In this document: piece by piece, positions 43,404 to 52,521 of the stretch
Position numbering within the stretch: the first letter of the stretch is position 1
Layout of the letters: every line of letters starts with the position of its first letter
Origin: Collimonas fungivorans Ter331
GTDB taxonomy: Bacteria; Pseudomonadota; Gammaproteobacteria; Burkholderiales; Burkholderiaceae_D
DNA length: 64,000 bases
Direction: 5' to 3'
Assembly (NCBI RefSeq): GCF_000221045.1
Contig: NC_015856.1
Coordinates: 3,678,542-3,742,541 of the forward strand
The notes under the pieces: model-generated
Told to the model about the DNA's origin: nothing
The model's input: the letters and a program-made list of their open reading frames with translations, nothing else
Databases searched by the model: none
Position numbers and translations under genes: made by a program

Positions 43404-44333
43404 TCAGCCAACCTTTTTATTGATGTGGGCGACCTGGACTGCCGAGCTCGAGGACATCACGCCGCTCAGCAGGACCGAGTGCAGGTCGGCGCTGAACGAG
43501 CGGATTTCTTCCATGGCGCTCTTGTTGCGGCGAACCAGCCAGTTGTAGCCCAGAACCGCAGGCACAGCTACTGCCAGACCGATCGCGGTCATGATCAGTG
43601 CTTCACCGACCGGACCGGCCACCTTGTCGATCGACGCCTGGCCGGCGATACCGATCGCGGTCAGCGCGTGGTAAATACCCCAGACGGTACCGAACAGGCC
43701 GACGAACGGCGCCGTCGAACCGACAGTTGCCAAAAATGCCAGGCCGTCTTGCAGGCGGCTTTGGACTTTTTCCACCGAACGCTGGATCGACATGGTCACC
43801 CAGGTGTTCAGGTCGATCTGTTCCAGCAACGCGCCGTCATGATGCTGAGTGGAGTTCACGCCGTTTTGGGCGATGAAACGGTAAGCGCTGTTTGGCTTGA
43901 GGCCGGAGACGCCTGCCTCAACGCTAGCGGCTTTCCAGAATGTCTTTTGTGCATTTTTAGCCTGGCCCATCAGTTTCACCTGCTCGATCAGCTTGGTGAT
44001 GATGATGTACCAGCTACCCATCGACATCAGCACCAGGATGATCAGGGTGCCACGGGCTACGAAGTCGCCGCCTTTCCACAGGGCGTCCAGGCCGTACGGA
44101 TTGTCGACGGTTTCCTTGGCTGCAGGCTGCGGCGGTGGGGTTGGGGTATCTGCCAGCGATGCTGCTGCAGTGTCGGCCGCTTTCGGCGCATCTGCGGCTG
44201 CTGGTGCCGACGCTGCGGCAGCCGATGCTGCGGCGGGTGTTTGGGCGATTGCTGCCAGTGGCGCTGAGATCGTCGCGGCGGAGATCATCAGGGCGGTGAC
44301 AAGGGCGGATAAGCGATTACGAGTGATAGACAT
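43404..44333 (-). CDS. exbB: ExbB proton channel with long exported N-terminus
   Basis: 309 residues. An exported Ala/Pro-rich leader (about 1-75, signal-like MSITRNRLSALVTALMISAATISAPLAAIAQ) precedes the core MotA/TolQ/ExbB domain. In the core, GTLIILVLMSMGSWYIIITKLIE is the first span and GSTAPFVGLFGTVWGIYHAL with GEALIMTAIGLAVAVPAVLGYNW form the pore-lining pair. Leader-bearing ExbBs of this kind are common in betaproteobacteria. It uses proton flow to drive TonB. Confidence 0.95.
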   Translation of the reverse strand: MSITRNRLSALVTALMISAATISAPLAAIAQTPAAASAAAASAPAAADAPKAADTAAASLADTPTPPPQPAAKETVDNPYGLDALWKGGDFVARGTLIILVLMSMGSWYIIITKLIEQVKLMGQAKNAQKTFWKAASVEAGVSGLKPNSAYRFIAQNGVNSTQHHDGALLEQIDLNTWVTMSIQRSVEKVQSRLQDGLAFLATVGSTAPFVGLFGTVWGIYHALTAIGIAGQASIDKVAGPVGEALIMTAIGLAVAVPAVLGYNWLVRRNKSAMEEIRSFSADLHSVLLSGVMSSSSAVQVAHINKKVG

Positions 44334-44401
44334 ACTAATACTCCAAATTTTATAAATTAGATTGCTAGGATAACGGACAAGGTAGTGGTTCTACACTTTG
44401 A

Positions 44402-45055
44402 TTATTCCAGCTTCCAGACATACTGCATTTTTGTCGTAGACTGCACAGGTTTGCCATCAGCCATGGCAGGGGTGAAATGGCACAAGCTCCACGCTTTTAC
44501 AGTGGCTCTGTCCAGATCCTTGAAACCGCTGCCTTTTTCAACAGTGGAATCGACCACATTACCATCAGTGCCAATTGTCAGCCTGACAGTAACAGTACCC
44601 TCTTCCTCATTGCGCAACGAAGTCCGTGGGTATTCCGGCTTATCGCAATTCCCAGCAATTTTTGCACTGGTATGCGAAGGCCCTGCTTCACCGGTTGCCG
44701 ATGGTTGCGCTACGGAAGTAGGCAAATCATTGGTTGGCGGTTTGACATTGGTTACAGCAGCAATCACGTTCTCTTGCGGCGGCGGCGTTACTTTTACCTC
44801 TGGTGGAGGTACGAACGGTGGCGGTGGCGCAACCGATTTTGGCGGTGGCGGTACCGGCTTGTCCGGTGGTGGTGGCGGTGGCGGCGGCTTGATCTCCTCG
44901 ATGATCTTGGTTTCGACCGGTTGCTGAATGACTTCGACAACTTTACGGGCCAGCCCTGTAATCAACGCATAAACTAGAGCTACATGCAGAAGAACAACCA
45001 CGCTGATGCCAACAATATTCTTGGAAGGGTTTCTCCCATCCTGCGTGAAATCCAT
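44402..45055 (-). CDS. tonB: TonB energy-transducing protein
   Basis: 217 residues from ATG 45055, preceded by GGAGGAAAGAGGC. One N-terminal span (VGISVVVLLHVALVYALI, with the Ser/His anchor face) is followed by the periplasmic proline-rich rod (KPPPPPPPPDKPVPPPPKSV, 12 more prolines) and a C-terminal domain KPEYPRTSLRNEEEGTVTVRLTI...ATVKAWSLCHFTPAMADGKPV. It carries energy from ExbBD to outer-membrane receptors. It heads the tonB-exbB-exbD-exbD operon. Confidence 0.95.
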   Translation of the reverse strand: MDFTQDGRNPSKNIVGISVVVLLHVALVYALITGLARKVVEVIQQPVETKIIEEIKPPPPPPPPDKPVPPPPKSVAPPPPFVPPPEVKVTPPPQENVIAAVTNVKPPTNDLPTSVAQPSATGEAGPSHTSAKIAGNCDKPEYPRTSLRNEEEGTVTVRLTIGTDGNVVDSTVEKGSGFKDLDRATVKAWSLCHFTPAMADGKPVQSTTKMQYVWKLE

Positions 45056-45399
45056 GCCTCTTTCCTCCGATACTACATTATTCAATTGCTAAAAACTTAT
45101 GCAATCTGATGAGTGGATAGCCAATTTACATCTCGCAAAAATCGTACCAGTCATCCAGCTGCTGCTATGCGGGGTGACTAACACATGATCAACAATGCAA
45201 TGCCCTCGTATGGAAAACCCTACAGAGGATTTCTAGTTTGCCATCACTTGATCCAGCGTGTCAGTAAATATTACATCAATGAGTTATGAAACAGCAGAAA
45301 CATCGTTCTCAGCTTAGCCATTCTGGAAAGCCAAAACCACCTGGAAAACATCCCAGGTGGTCGCTTACGAAAAGAACATAAGCCAATCAGGTTCTGTTA
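45056..45399. other. Intergenic region between TonB receptor and tonB
   Basis: 344 bp. It holds the receptor terminator (45336-45361) and the tonB leader. No Fur box of the classical GATAATGATAATCATTATC type was seen, so iron control of this operon is unsupported. Confidence 0.35.
45336..45361 (-). terminator. Terminator of the TonB-dependent receptor gene
   Basis: A 9-bp stem, ACCACCTGG/CCAGGTGGT, with loop AAAACATC, followed on the minus strand by TTTTGG. It lies 39 bp past the receptor stop. Confidence 0.6.
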
Positions 45400-48036
45400 T
45401 TACATGAACTGATAGTTGGCGCGGACGAAGAACGCACGGCCGATTGCGTCGGTGTAGCGAGGATCGTAGCCTACCTGGAACGTCGTCACTTGGTTGGAGA
45501 ATGGCGGCTTCTTGTCGAAAATGTTCTTGAGGCCGGCAGTCAGAACCAGGTTCTTGAAGCCCGAATAGGTACCAGATATGTTGTACAAGGTATAAGAAGG
45601 GACCTTGATATCATTGCCGTTCGCATCCGGGCTCTGATCGTTGTAGTGCGATTCGTAGGTTTGTGTCAGCGAACCACTCCATGGACCATTGCTCCACAGG
45701 ATGCCCGCGTTATGACGCCAGCGGAATACTGGATTCGCGTCCGCATAACGGCCTGCGTTATGGACGAACTCGCCATTCTTCTCGTTTTGGTAGTCATATT
45801 TCAACACATATGTACCGTCCAGGTTGAATGCAAAGTTACCCCATGCAGTCTTGCCCAGGCGCCAGTTCAGGCTGACGTCCAGGCCGCTGGTCTTGGTGTC
45901 GCCCAGGTTGTCATTGGTAGCAATGATATAAGCCAGGGAACCATCGGCATTGCGGACGAAACGGTCAGCATATTTCACCGGATCAGCAAAGATGGTTTGC
46001 TCAGGCAAGCCACCGATGGTGTTCTTGATGTGGATGTTCCAGTAGTCGATCGACGCTGTCACATCTTTCACCGGCTCAACTACGAAGCCCACCGAAAACG
46101 TCTTCGATTTTTCCGGTTGCAGGTTCTTGTTGCCGCCTTGCTGGATGAACTGTTGCTGTCCGCATTCGACTGACGGGTCGACCTGCGGTCCGATTGGGGT
46201 ACCGCCTGGGCAACGTACTGGATCGTTATACTGATCGCTGGTGTATGTCAGCTGTTGTGGCTTGTTTTTCTCGAACAAGGTAGGAGCACGGAAACCGGTA
46301 CTTGCCGAACCGCGCAACAGCAGTTGCTTGATCGGCTGGTAGCGCAATGCAATTTTTGGATTGATTGTGCTGCCGACGTCGCTGTAACGGTCATAACGAG
46401 CTGCCAGCTGCGCTTCCAGATCCTTGACGATAGGGATGTTCAACTCGGTAAACAGAGCCGAAATATCGCGTTGGCCCGATGTCGACTTGGCGTCAACCAA
46501 ACCGGAGCTAGCTGCTTGCAAGGCGATATCTTCGTTCACGTTGAAGGAAGCCTTCTCGTGCGTGAACTGGGTACCGATCGCAAAGCCCACTGGACCTGCA
46601 GGCAGGTTGAACAGCTCACGGCTGGCTGTAAAATCGAAGTTTGTTGTTTCATTCTTCGCATACAGCACGGTGCCGCGCATTTGAGCGTCGTTGATCAGCG
46701 CGGATCCTGCTGCGCTTTGCGGTCCGAACGGATTGATGATGCCAGCTGTAACGCCGTCGCTGATCATCTGGTCGTTTACATACCCTTGGGTAAACCAGTC
46801 CTTGGTGCGGCTGTTCGAATATGACAGGCCGGTCTTGTAATCCCAGCCGAACTTCGTGCCTTCCAGGCTGAACAGCAAACGGTCCGCCTTGGTGCTCGAA
46901 GTGTCAGTCCGCTGGCCTGCATCGATCGCGCGGAAACCGGTTGTCAGGTCTTGTCCGGTTGCGCCGGCCAAGCCTGGTACGCCGGCGGAACCGCCAGGGT
47001 AGTATGGGCTGCTGCTAGGCAATGTGTAGCCAACCAGCGGTGCTGGAGCTACGCGCGATGTGACCTTGCTCTCCGAGTGCAAGTACTCGACGGATGCAGT
47101 GTCGTCGGCGCTGAGCTTGAAGCTGCCTTTTCCGAACAGCGAGACCTGCTGCGTATCCGGCAGGATGTCGATCAGCGCTGTCGTGTCTTCGCGGCAGATT
47201 TTGCCATCGACATATGCTAATGGCGGCTTACAGCCGGAAGCAGCGTATGGATTGCCCACGTTGGTGTTGCCAGGGAACGAGGTACCGCTGCCCGAATGGC
47301 CAGGGAAAATACCGGTCTTGGAAAAGTCGCGATCGGTAGACTTCACATGATTTTGCTCATGAAAATCGATGATACCGAAAACGTTGTAGCCGTCCTTGTC
47401 CAGATCACCCTTGCCGCCGGTGACATTGACATGGTGCTCGGTGCCACCTGGGGAGCGAGGAGCAACCAGGTCGCCGCTGATACTGACGCCAGTTACCGAA
47501 CGCTTGGTGATGAAGTTGACCACGCCGCCGATTGCGTCGGTACCGTAAATCGCGGATGCGCCATCGCGCAGCACTTCGATGCGGTCAATCGCCGACAGCG
47601 GAATGATGTTCAAGTCAACGCTGTCGCCGTCATAAGGATGCTTTGGCAGGCGACGGCCGTTCAACAGCACCAGTGTCTTGTCCTTGCCGATGCCGCGCAA
47701 ATCGACAGCCGACTGGCCACCGGTAGAGGAGCCAATCGCGTTGGAGGTCGCGACAGATGACTGGTTAGCCGGAATTTTGTTGAGTGCTTCTTGCGCTGTA
47801 GTGACGCCTTCCTTGAGAAGATCGTCGGTCCGGATGACCGTTACAGGCAGTGCACCTTGTGCACTTAATCGTTTAATCGACGAGCCCGTAATTTCGACCC
47901 GTTGCATTTGTTGTGGAGCATCGTCCGTCTTCGTCTCCTGCGCCTGCACTGAGTGGGCCAACAGACCTAGCCCTACAGCAACGCCGCCTGAAAACATCAG
48001 TCGCAGCGAACGTGGCAATCCCCGTTCCTTCATCAT
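45400..48036 (-). CDS. TonB-dependent outer-membrane receptor
   Basis: 878 residues from ATG 48036 (GGGAG seven bases before). The signal peptide ends at HSVQAQ. The plug domain has VEITGSSIKRLSAQGALPVTVIRTDDLLKEGVTTAQEALNKIP and DKTLVLLNGRRLP..DLNIIPLSAIDRIEVLRDGASAIYGTDAIGGVVNFITK, typical of the Caulobacter/Xanthomonas-type large receptors. The beta-barrel ends in RAFFVRANYQFM, with the terminal aromatic for BAM insertion. Its size and plug suggest organic substrates (peptides, oligosaccharides) over siderophores. It lies next to the ton operon and upstream of a peptide ABC locus. Confidence 0.93.
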   Translation of the reverse strand: MMKERGLPRSLRLMFSGGVAVGLGLLAHSVQAQETKTDDAPQQMQRVEITGSSIKRLSAQGALPVTVIRTDDLLKEGVTTAQEALNKIPANQSSVATSNAIGSSTGGQSAVDLRGIGKDKTLVLLNGRRLPKHPYDGDSVDLNIIPLSAIDRIEVLRDGASAIYGTDAIGGVVNFITKRSVTGVSISGDLVAPRSPGGTEHHVNVTGGKGDLDKDGYNVFGIIDFHEQNHVKSTDRDFSKTGIFPGHSGSGTSFPGNTNVGNPYAASGCKPPLAYVDGKICREDTTALIDILPDTQQVSLFGKGSFKLSADDTASVEYLHSESKVTSRVAPAPLVGYTLPSSSPYYPGGSAGVPGLAGATGQDLTTGFRAIDAGQRTDTSSTKADRLLFSLEGTKFGWDYKTGLSYSNSRTKDWFTQGYVNDQMISDGVTAGIINPFGPQSAAGSALINDAQMRGTVLYAKNETTNFDFTASRELFNLPAGPVGFAIGTQFTHEKASFNVNEDIALQAASSGLVDAKSTSGQRDISALFTELNIPIVKDLEAQLAARYDRYSDVGSTINPKIALRYQPIKQLLLRGSASTGFRAPTLFEKNKPQQLTYTSDQYNDPVRCPGGTPIGPQVDPSVECGQQQFIQQGGNKNLQPEKSKTFSVGFVVEPVKDVTASIDYWNIHIKNTIGGLPEQTIFADPVKYADRFVRNADGSLAYIIATNDNLGDTKTSGLDVSLNWRLGKTAWGNFAFNLDGTYVLKYDYQNEKNGEFVHNAGRYADANPVFRWRHNAGILWSNGPWSGSLTQTYESHYNDQSPDANGNDIKVPSYTLYNISGTYSGFKNLVLTAGLKNIFDKKPPFSNQVTTFQVGYDPRYTDAIGRAFFVRANYQFM

Positions 48037-48491
48037 AACCAAACTCCCTATGGGTAAAAGTTAGAGTTGAAATTTAAGTTTTGTAATAAATCTAAACACG
48101 ATTTGTTAATCGCCTTCTGAGCGATGCGTCAAAAATCTTTTCACAACAACGACCAAAAAGCAGATTTTCTTTCGCGTGCAAAACCAGTACTGGCAGTTAT
48201 TTTTCTGGACCCAATTTGTGATTGTTTGCCAGAAACATTCCCACCGACACCTACAAGCAAAAAACATGCCACATGATGTAATGCAGCTAAAATAGTGTAT
48301 CCTAAAAAAAATAAAAGCTGCATTTAATTTGGCAACGCCGGCGATACTGTTGCTTATATACGCCAAATAACAAATACGCATATGGGTATAAGCAAAAACG
48401 CATAGGTCGATTTAACGGCGCAAACAAGCCATTTCTCATTAAAATACGGAACGATTAAATGCCCGTAGGGCAAGAAAAAAGAATTTGAACC
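48037..48491. other. AT-rich intergenic region, divergent promoters
   Basis: 455 bp of markedly AT-rich DNA between the receptor start and the first binding-protein start. One 91-codon minus frame (48106-48381) is rich in Cys, Phe and Trp and lacks a ribosome binding site, so I do not call it a gene. It is a likely shared control region for receptor and peptide locus. Confidence 0.4.
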
Positions 48492-50291
48492 ATGTGGAAC
48501 TTTAAGCAATTCGACCGATCGTGCATTGCACCAATATTGCTCGTTTTCGGTATCGCAGGTGCAGCATTTCCAGTACAGGCAGGCAATAATCCGGCGGATC
48601 CGTCCAAAGTGGTGCGTGTCGCATTGCAAGCTGCGGATGATGGCTTTGATCTGGTACGCACCTACAACGCCTACTCCAACTGGGTATCGGAAGCCATTTT
48701 CGAGCGTCTGCTGACCTACGACTACCTGGCGCGGCCAGCCAAGCTGGTGCCGGGGACCGCAGAGGCCATGCCGGAGGTAAGCGATGGTGGCAAGACTTAT
48801 GTCTTCCATATCAAAAAGGGCATTTATTTTTCCCCCGACCCCGCTTTCAAAGGCGTGCGGCGCGAACTGACGGCAGAGGATTACGCCTATACCTTCAAGC
48901 GTTTTCTTGATCCCAAGAATCGTTCGCCATCCGCCAACGTCTTGCAAGGCAAGATCGTCGGCATGGACGAACTGATCGCCAAGGCTGCCAAAACCGGCCG
49001 CTTTGACTACGATGCGCCGATAGCCGGCCTGCTGACTCCCGACCGCTATACCTTGCAGATCAAGCTCAATGCGCCTGACTACAATTTCCTGTACGTCATG
49101 GGGTTCAACGGCTTTGGCGCCCAGGCGCGCGAAGCCGTCGACGCCTACGGCGACCGCACGCCGGCGCACCCGGTTGGCACCGGCCCTTATATGCTGCAGG
49201 AATACGTCCCGCGCAGCAAAATCGTGCTGGTCGCCAATCCCGAATACCGCGGTTACACCTGGGATTTCAAATCGTCCGGCTCGGCCTGGGACGATCAGCT
49301 GGTGCGTGACATGAAGGGCAAGAAAATGCCGCAGGTCGGCCGTGTCGAAATCAATATCATCGAAGAAGAGCAGTCGCGCTGGCTGGCCTTCCAGGACAAA
49401 CAGATCGATTTCGACTACCTGCCCCAAGCTGCGGCGCCGACTGTCCTCGACGGGAAAAAGCTCAAGCAATCCTTCGTCGATCAAGGCATTACCCTGGACA
49501 CCGTGACTGAACCAGGCGTCGTCTACATCTTCATGAACTTCAGAGACCCCCTGATCGGCGGCAGCAGTCTCGAGAAAAATGCCCTGAGGCGCGCAATTGC
49601 AATGGTGTACAACATCAAGGATGAAATCAGCCAGGCCCGTCTCGGCCTGGCGGTCAAAGCGGAAATGGCGATTCCCGAAGGCGTGATCGGTCACGATCCG
49701 AACTATCGCAACAGCATCTCCTACGATCCGGTGCTGGCAAACAAATTGCTTGACCGCTTTGGCTACAAGCGCGGCGCCGACGGTTATCGCACCTTGCCCG
49801 ACGGCAAGCCGCTGACTTTGAAAATCACGACAGAACCGAACGCAACCAACACGGTTTTTTCGGAGATATGGAAGCGCGGGTTAGATAAAGTCGGTATCCG
49901 CGTAGATTTTCCAGTGAGCAATTTTGCCGACAACCTGAGGGCCGCCAACGAATGCAAGCTGATGATGTGGAATGGCTCGTGGAATGCGGACTATCCAGAA
50001 GGCGAGAATTTCATGCAGCTGCTGTACGGACCGAATGTGGGACAAGGCAACAACGGCTGCTATAGCTCGCCGGCCTATGACGCCCTGTATGTCAAAGCCC
50101 GGGCGACACCTCCCGGCCCGGAGCGCAACCAGCTGTATATCGACATGAGCCGCCAGATGGAAGCCGATACCGCCTGGGTGCTGACAACGTCGCGTTTGCG
50201 CAACTGGATGATACGGCCCTGGATCAAGGGCTTCAAGCGCCACCCTATCCTGCAGGCCGACTGGCAGTACCTGGATGTTGAGAAACACTAG
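48492..50291 (+). CDS. Periplasmic peptide-binding protein, copy 1 (SBP_bac_5)
   Basis: 599 residues. The signal peptide is cleaved near FPVQAG-NN. It is not a lipoprotein (no Cys after the hydrophobic core). Family markers are LLTYDYLARPAKLVPGTAEAMPEVSDGGKTYVFHIKKGIYFSPDPAF and ALRRAIAMVYN. The OppA/DppA-type bilobed fold captures oligopeptides. It is the first of three homologues and starts the plus-strand peptide locus. The C-terminal end is shared with copy 2 (YLDVEKH versus YIDVEKH). Confidence 0.92.
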   Translation: MWNFKQFDRSCIAPILLVFGIAGAAFPVQAGNNPADPSKVVRVALQAADDGFDLVRTYNAYSNWVSEAIFERLLTYDYLARPAKLVPGTAEAMPEVSDGGKTYVFHIKKGIYFSPDPAFKGVRRELTAEDYAYTFKRFLDPKNRSPSANVLQGKIVGMDELIAKAAKTGRFDYDAPIAGLLTPDRYTLQIKLNAPDYNFLYVMGFNGFGAQAREAVDAYGDRTPAHPVGTGPYMLQEYVPRSKIVLVANPEYRGYTWDFKSSGSAWDDQLVRDMKGKKMPQVGRVEINIIEEEQSRWLAFQDKQIDFDYLPQAAAPTVLDGKKLKQSFVDQGITLDTVTEPGVVYIFMNFRDPLIGGSSLEKNALRRAIAMVYNIKDEISQARLGLAVKAEMAIPEGVIGHDPNYRNSISYDPVLANKLLDRFGYKRGADGYRTLPDGKPLTLKITTEPNATNTVFSEIWKRGLDKVGIRVDFPVSNFADNLRAANECKLMMWNGSWNADYPEGENFMQLLYGPNVGQGNNGCYSSPAYDALYVKARATPPGPERNQLYIDMSRQMEADTAWVLTTSRLRNWMIRPWIKGFKRHPILQADWQYLDVEKH

Positions 50292-50624
50292 AAAAGCTGC
50301 AATTTTTGCAATAGTATCGATTTGATTATCTATCTTTTTACGCCGGATTCTGTACTATGCCGCCTTGACCCAGAACGCGCGCAGACCGTCAGGCATAAAA
50401 ATCAACGACAACGAAGGAGACATGAAATGAATCAATTCCAGCCTAGCGCCATAGGCAACGCAGTCCGGCTTTAACGGATTTTTAGTGGGGAACAGAAACT
50501 ATTGATCGCCTATCTGCTTACCGGCGGAGAATTGCGATGTCATCGGAGATGACGCTGTTTGTGATCAGGATAAGCCATCTTGACCGCAGACAGAAAATAA
50601 CCACTTGCTCAAAAGGCATAAAAA
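50292..50624 (+). other. Spacer between binding-protein copies, possible gene scar
   Basis: 333 bp. It contains a 15-codon frame (50427-50474) with a strong GAAGGAGA site six bases upstream and stops soon after (MNQFQPSAIGNAVRL). Its leader resembles that of copy 3 (GAAGGAGACACATGG). This could be a leader peptide or the 5' scar of a lost further copy. No terminator is evident. Confidence 0.3.
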
Positions 50625-52421
50625 ATGATCCGTAAAATGTCGAATTTCGTCCAGCTCAAACACCTGTTCATAGCACCCGTGCTGGCGCTCGCCGCCGTCG
50701 CCGGCAGTGCCGAAGCCAACCCGGCCGATCCAACCAAAGTGATAAGAACCGCATTCGAAGCCGCAGACGATGGCTTCGACATGGCGCGCACCCAGAATTT
50801 CTATTCCGGCTGGGTCAGCGAAGTCATCTTTGAACCTCTGGTCACCTATGATTACCTTGCGCGACCGGCCAAGCTGGTGCCCAAGACAGTGGAAGCGATG
50901 CCGGAAATCAGCGAGGATGGCAAGACCTACACCTTCCACATCAAGAAGGGCATTTATTTCTCCCCTGACCCGGCTTTCAAAGGGGTCCGCAGGGAATTGA
51001 CCGCCGAAGACTACATTTACACGTTCAAGCGCGTGCTTGATCCGAAAAACCGCTCGCCGTCCGCCAATTTCCTGGCGGGTAAAATTGCAGGCCTTGACGA
51101 ACTGGCTGCGCAAGCTCAGAAAACCGGCCATTTCAACTATGAAGCGCCGCTGGCCGGCTTGCAGGCGCCGGACCGCTACACCCTCAAGGTGGTCCTCAAC
51201 GCCAAGGACTACAACTTCCTGAATGTGGTCGCTTACAGCGCCTTTGGCGCCATGGCGCACGAGGTGGTCGATGCCTATGGCCAGCAAACCGGCCAGCATC
51301 CGGTGGGAACCGGCGCCTACATGATGGAACAGTACGTCCCGCGTAGCAAAATCGTCCTGGTCGCCAATCCAGAGTTCCGCGGATATACCTGGGACTTCAA
51401 GCCCTCTACCGACGCCATCGACAAACAAGTCATCAAGGACATGCAAGGCAAGAAAATGCCGCAGATCGGCAGGGTCGAGGTCAGCATCATCGAAGAAAAC
51501 CAGTCGCGCTGGCTGGCGTTCCAGGGCAAGCAGATCGATTTCGACAAGATGCCCGATACCGCGGCGCTCAGCGTGCTGGACGGCGACAAACTCAAGCCCG
51601 CCTATGCTGAACAAGGCATCCAGCTGCAACGTGTAGTCGACACCGGGATTACTTACACTGTCCTGAACATGAAAGACCCTGTCATAGGCGGCTACAGCAA
51701 CGAAAAAATTGCATTGCGGCGTGCCATAGCGATGGCATACAACAACAGGGAAGAGGCCTCTTTATTGCGCAATGGCCAGGCCATGAAACTGGAAATGATC
51801 ATTGCGCCAGGCGTCGGCGGCTATGATCCAGCGTACCGGACCAGCATCGATTACGATCCCGTGCTGGCCAACAAGCTGCTCGATCATTTCGGCTACAAGC
51901 GCGGCGCCGACGGCTACCGCACCATGCCCGACGGTTCCCCGCTGCTGCTCAAATACACCTCCAACCAGGGCGGGATCGGCCAGGAAATGTCCGAGCTCTG
52001 GAAACGCGGACTGGACCTGATCGGCATCAAGACCAAATTCATCGTCAGCAATTTTGCCGACAACCTGAAAGCAGCGACCTCGTGCGAACTGATGATGTGG
52101 GGCGCCGCCTGGATGGCCGACTATCCGGAAGCGGAAAATTTCCTGCAGTTGCTGTACGGGCCCAACTCCGGCCACGGCAACCACGGCTGCTACCAGTCGC
52201 CCACTTTCGACTCTCTCTACGTCAAGGCCATGGCCCTGCCGCTCGGCGCTGAACGCAACCAGATCTACCTGCAGATGAACCGGCAGTTCGAGGCGGACAC
52301 CGCCTGGGTCCTGAACACGACCCGCATCCGCAGCTGGCTGGTGCGGCCGTGGGTCAAGGGTTTCAAGAAACACCCGATCCTGCATGCTGAGTGGCCGTAC
52401 ATCGATGTCGAAAAACACTAA
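50625..52421 (+). CDS. Periplasmic peptide-binding protein, copy 2
   Basis: 598 residues. Signal peptide LFIAPVLALAAVAGSAEA-NP. It is highly similar to copy 1 over its whole length (for example VTYDYLARPAKLVPKTVEAMPEI, SPDPAFKGVRRELTAEDYIYTFKRVLDPKNRSPSAN, and QYVPRSKIVLVANPEFRGYTWDFK). A tandem duplicate with divergence mainly in the ligand-facing segments. It starts after AAGGCATAAAAA. Confidence 0.92.
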   Translation: MIRKMSNFVQLKHLFIAPVLALAAVAGSAEANPADPTKVIRTAFEAADDGFDMARTQNFYSGWVSEVIFEPLVTYDYLARPAKLVPKTVEAMPEISEDGKTYTFHIKKGIYFSPDPAFKGVRRELTAEDYIYTFKRVLDPKNRSPSANFLAGKIAGLDELAAQAQKTGHFNYEAPLAGLQAPDRYTLKVVLNAKDYNFLNVVAYSAFGAMAHEVVDAYGQQTGQHPVGTGAYMMEQYVPRSKIVLVANPEFRGYTWDFKPSTDAIDKQVIKDMQGKKMPQIGRVEVSIIEENQSRWLAFQGKQIDFDKMPDTAALSVLDGDKLKPAYAEQGIQLQRVVDTGITYTVLNMKDPVIGGYSNEKIALRRAIAMAYNNREEASLLRNGQAMKLEMIIAPGVGGYDPAYRTSIDYDPVLANKLLDHFGYKRGADGYRTMPDGSPLLLKYTSNQGGIGQEMSELWKRGLDLIGIKTKFIVSNFADNLKAATSCELMMWGAAWMADYPEAENFLQLLYGPNSGHGNHGCYQSPTFDSLYVKAMALPLGAERNQIYLQMNRQFEADTAWVLNTTRIRSWLVRPWVKGFKKHPILHAEWPYIDVEKH

Positions 52422-52521
52422 CTCATCACCTATTCGGTAACGGACAATCCAGCTGCGGCAAACATCGCCTGCCGCAGCTCCAATTTATTTAGCTAGAGAC
52501 ATTTAGAAGGAGACACATGGT

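Noticed and set aside
48106-48381. 91-codon minus frame in the receptor upstream region
   Set aside because: Cys/Phe/Trp-rich translation of AT-rich control DNA, without ribosome binding site.
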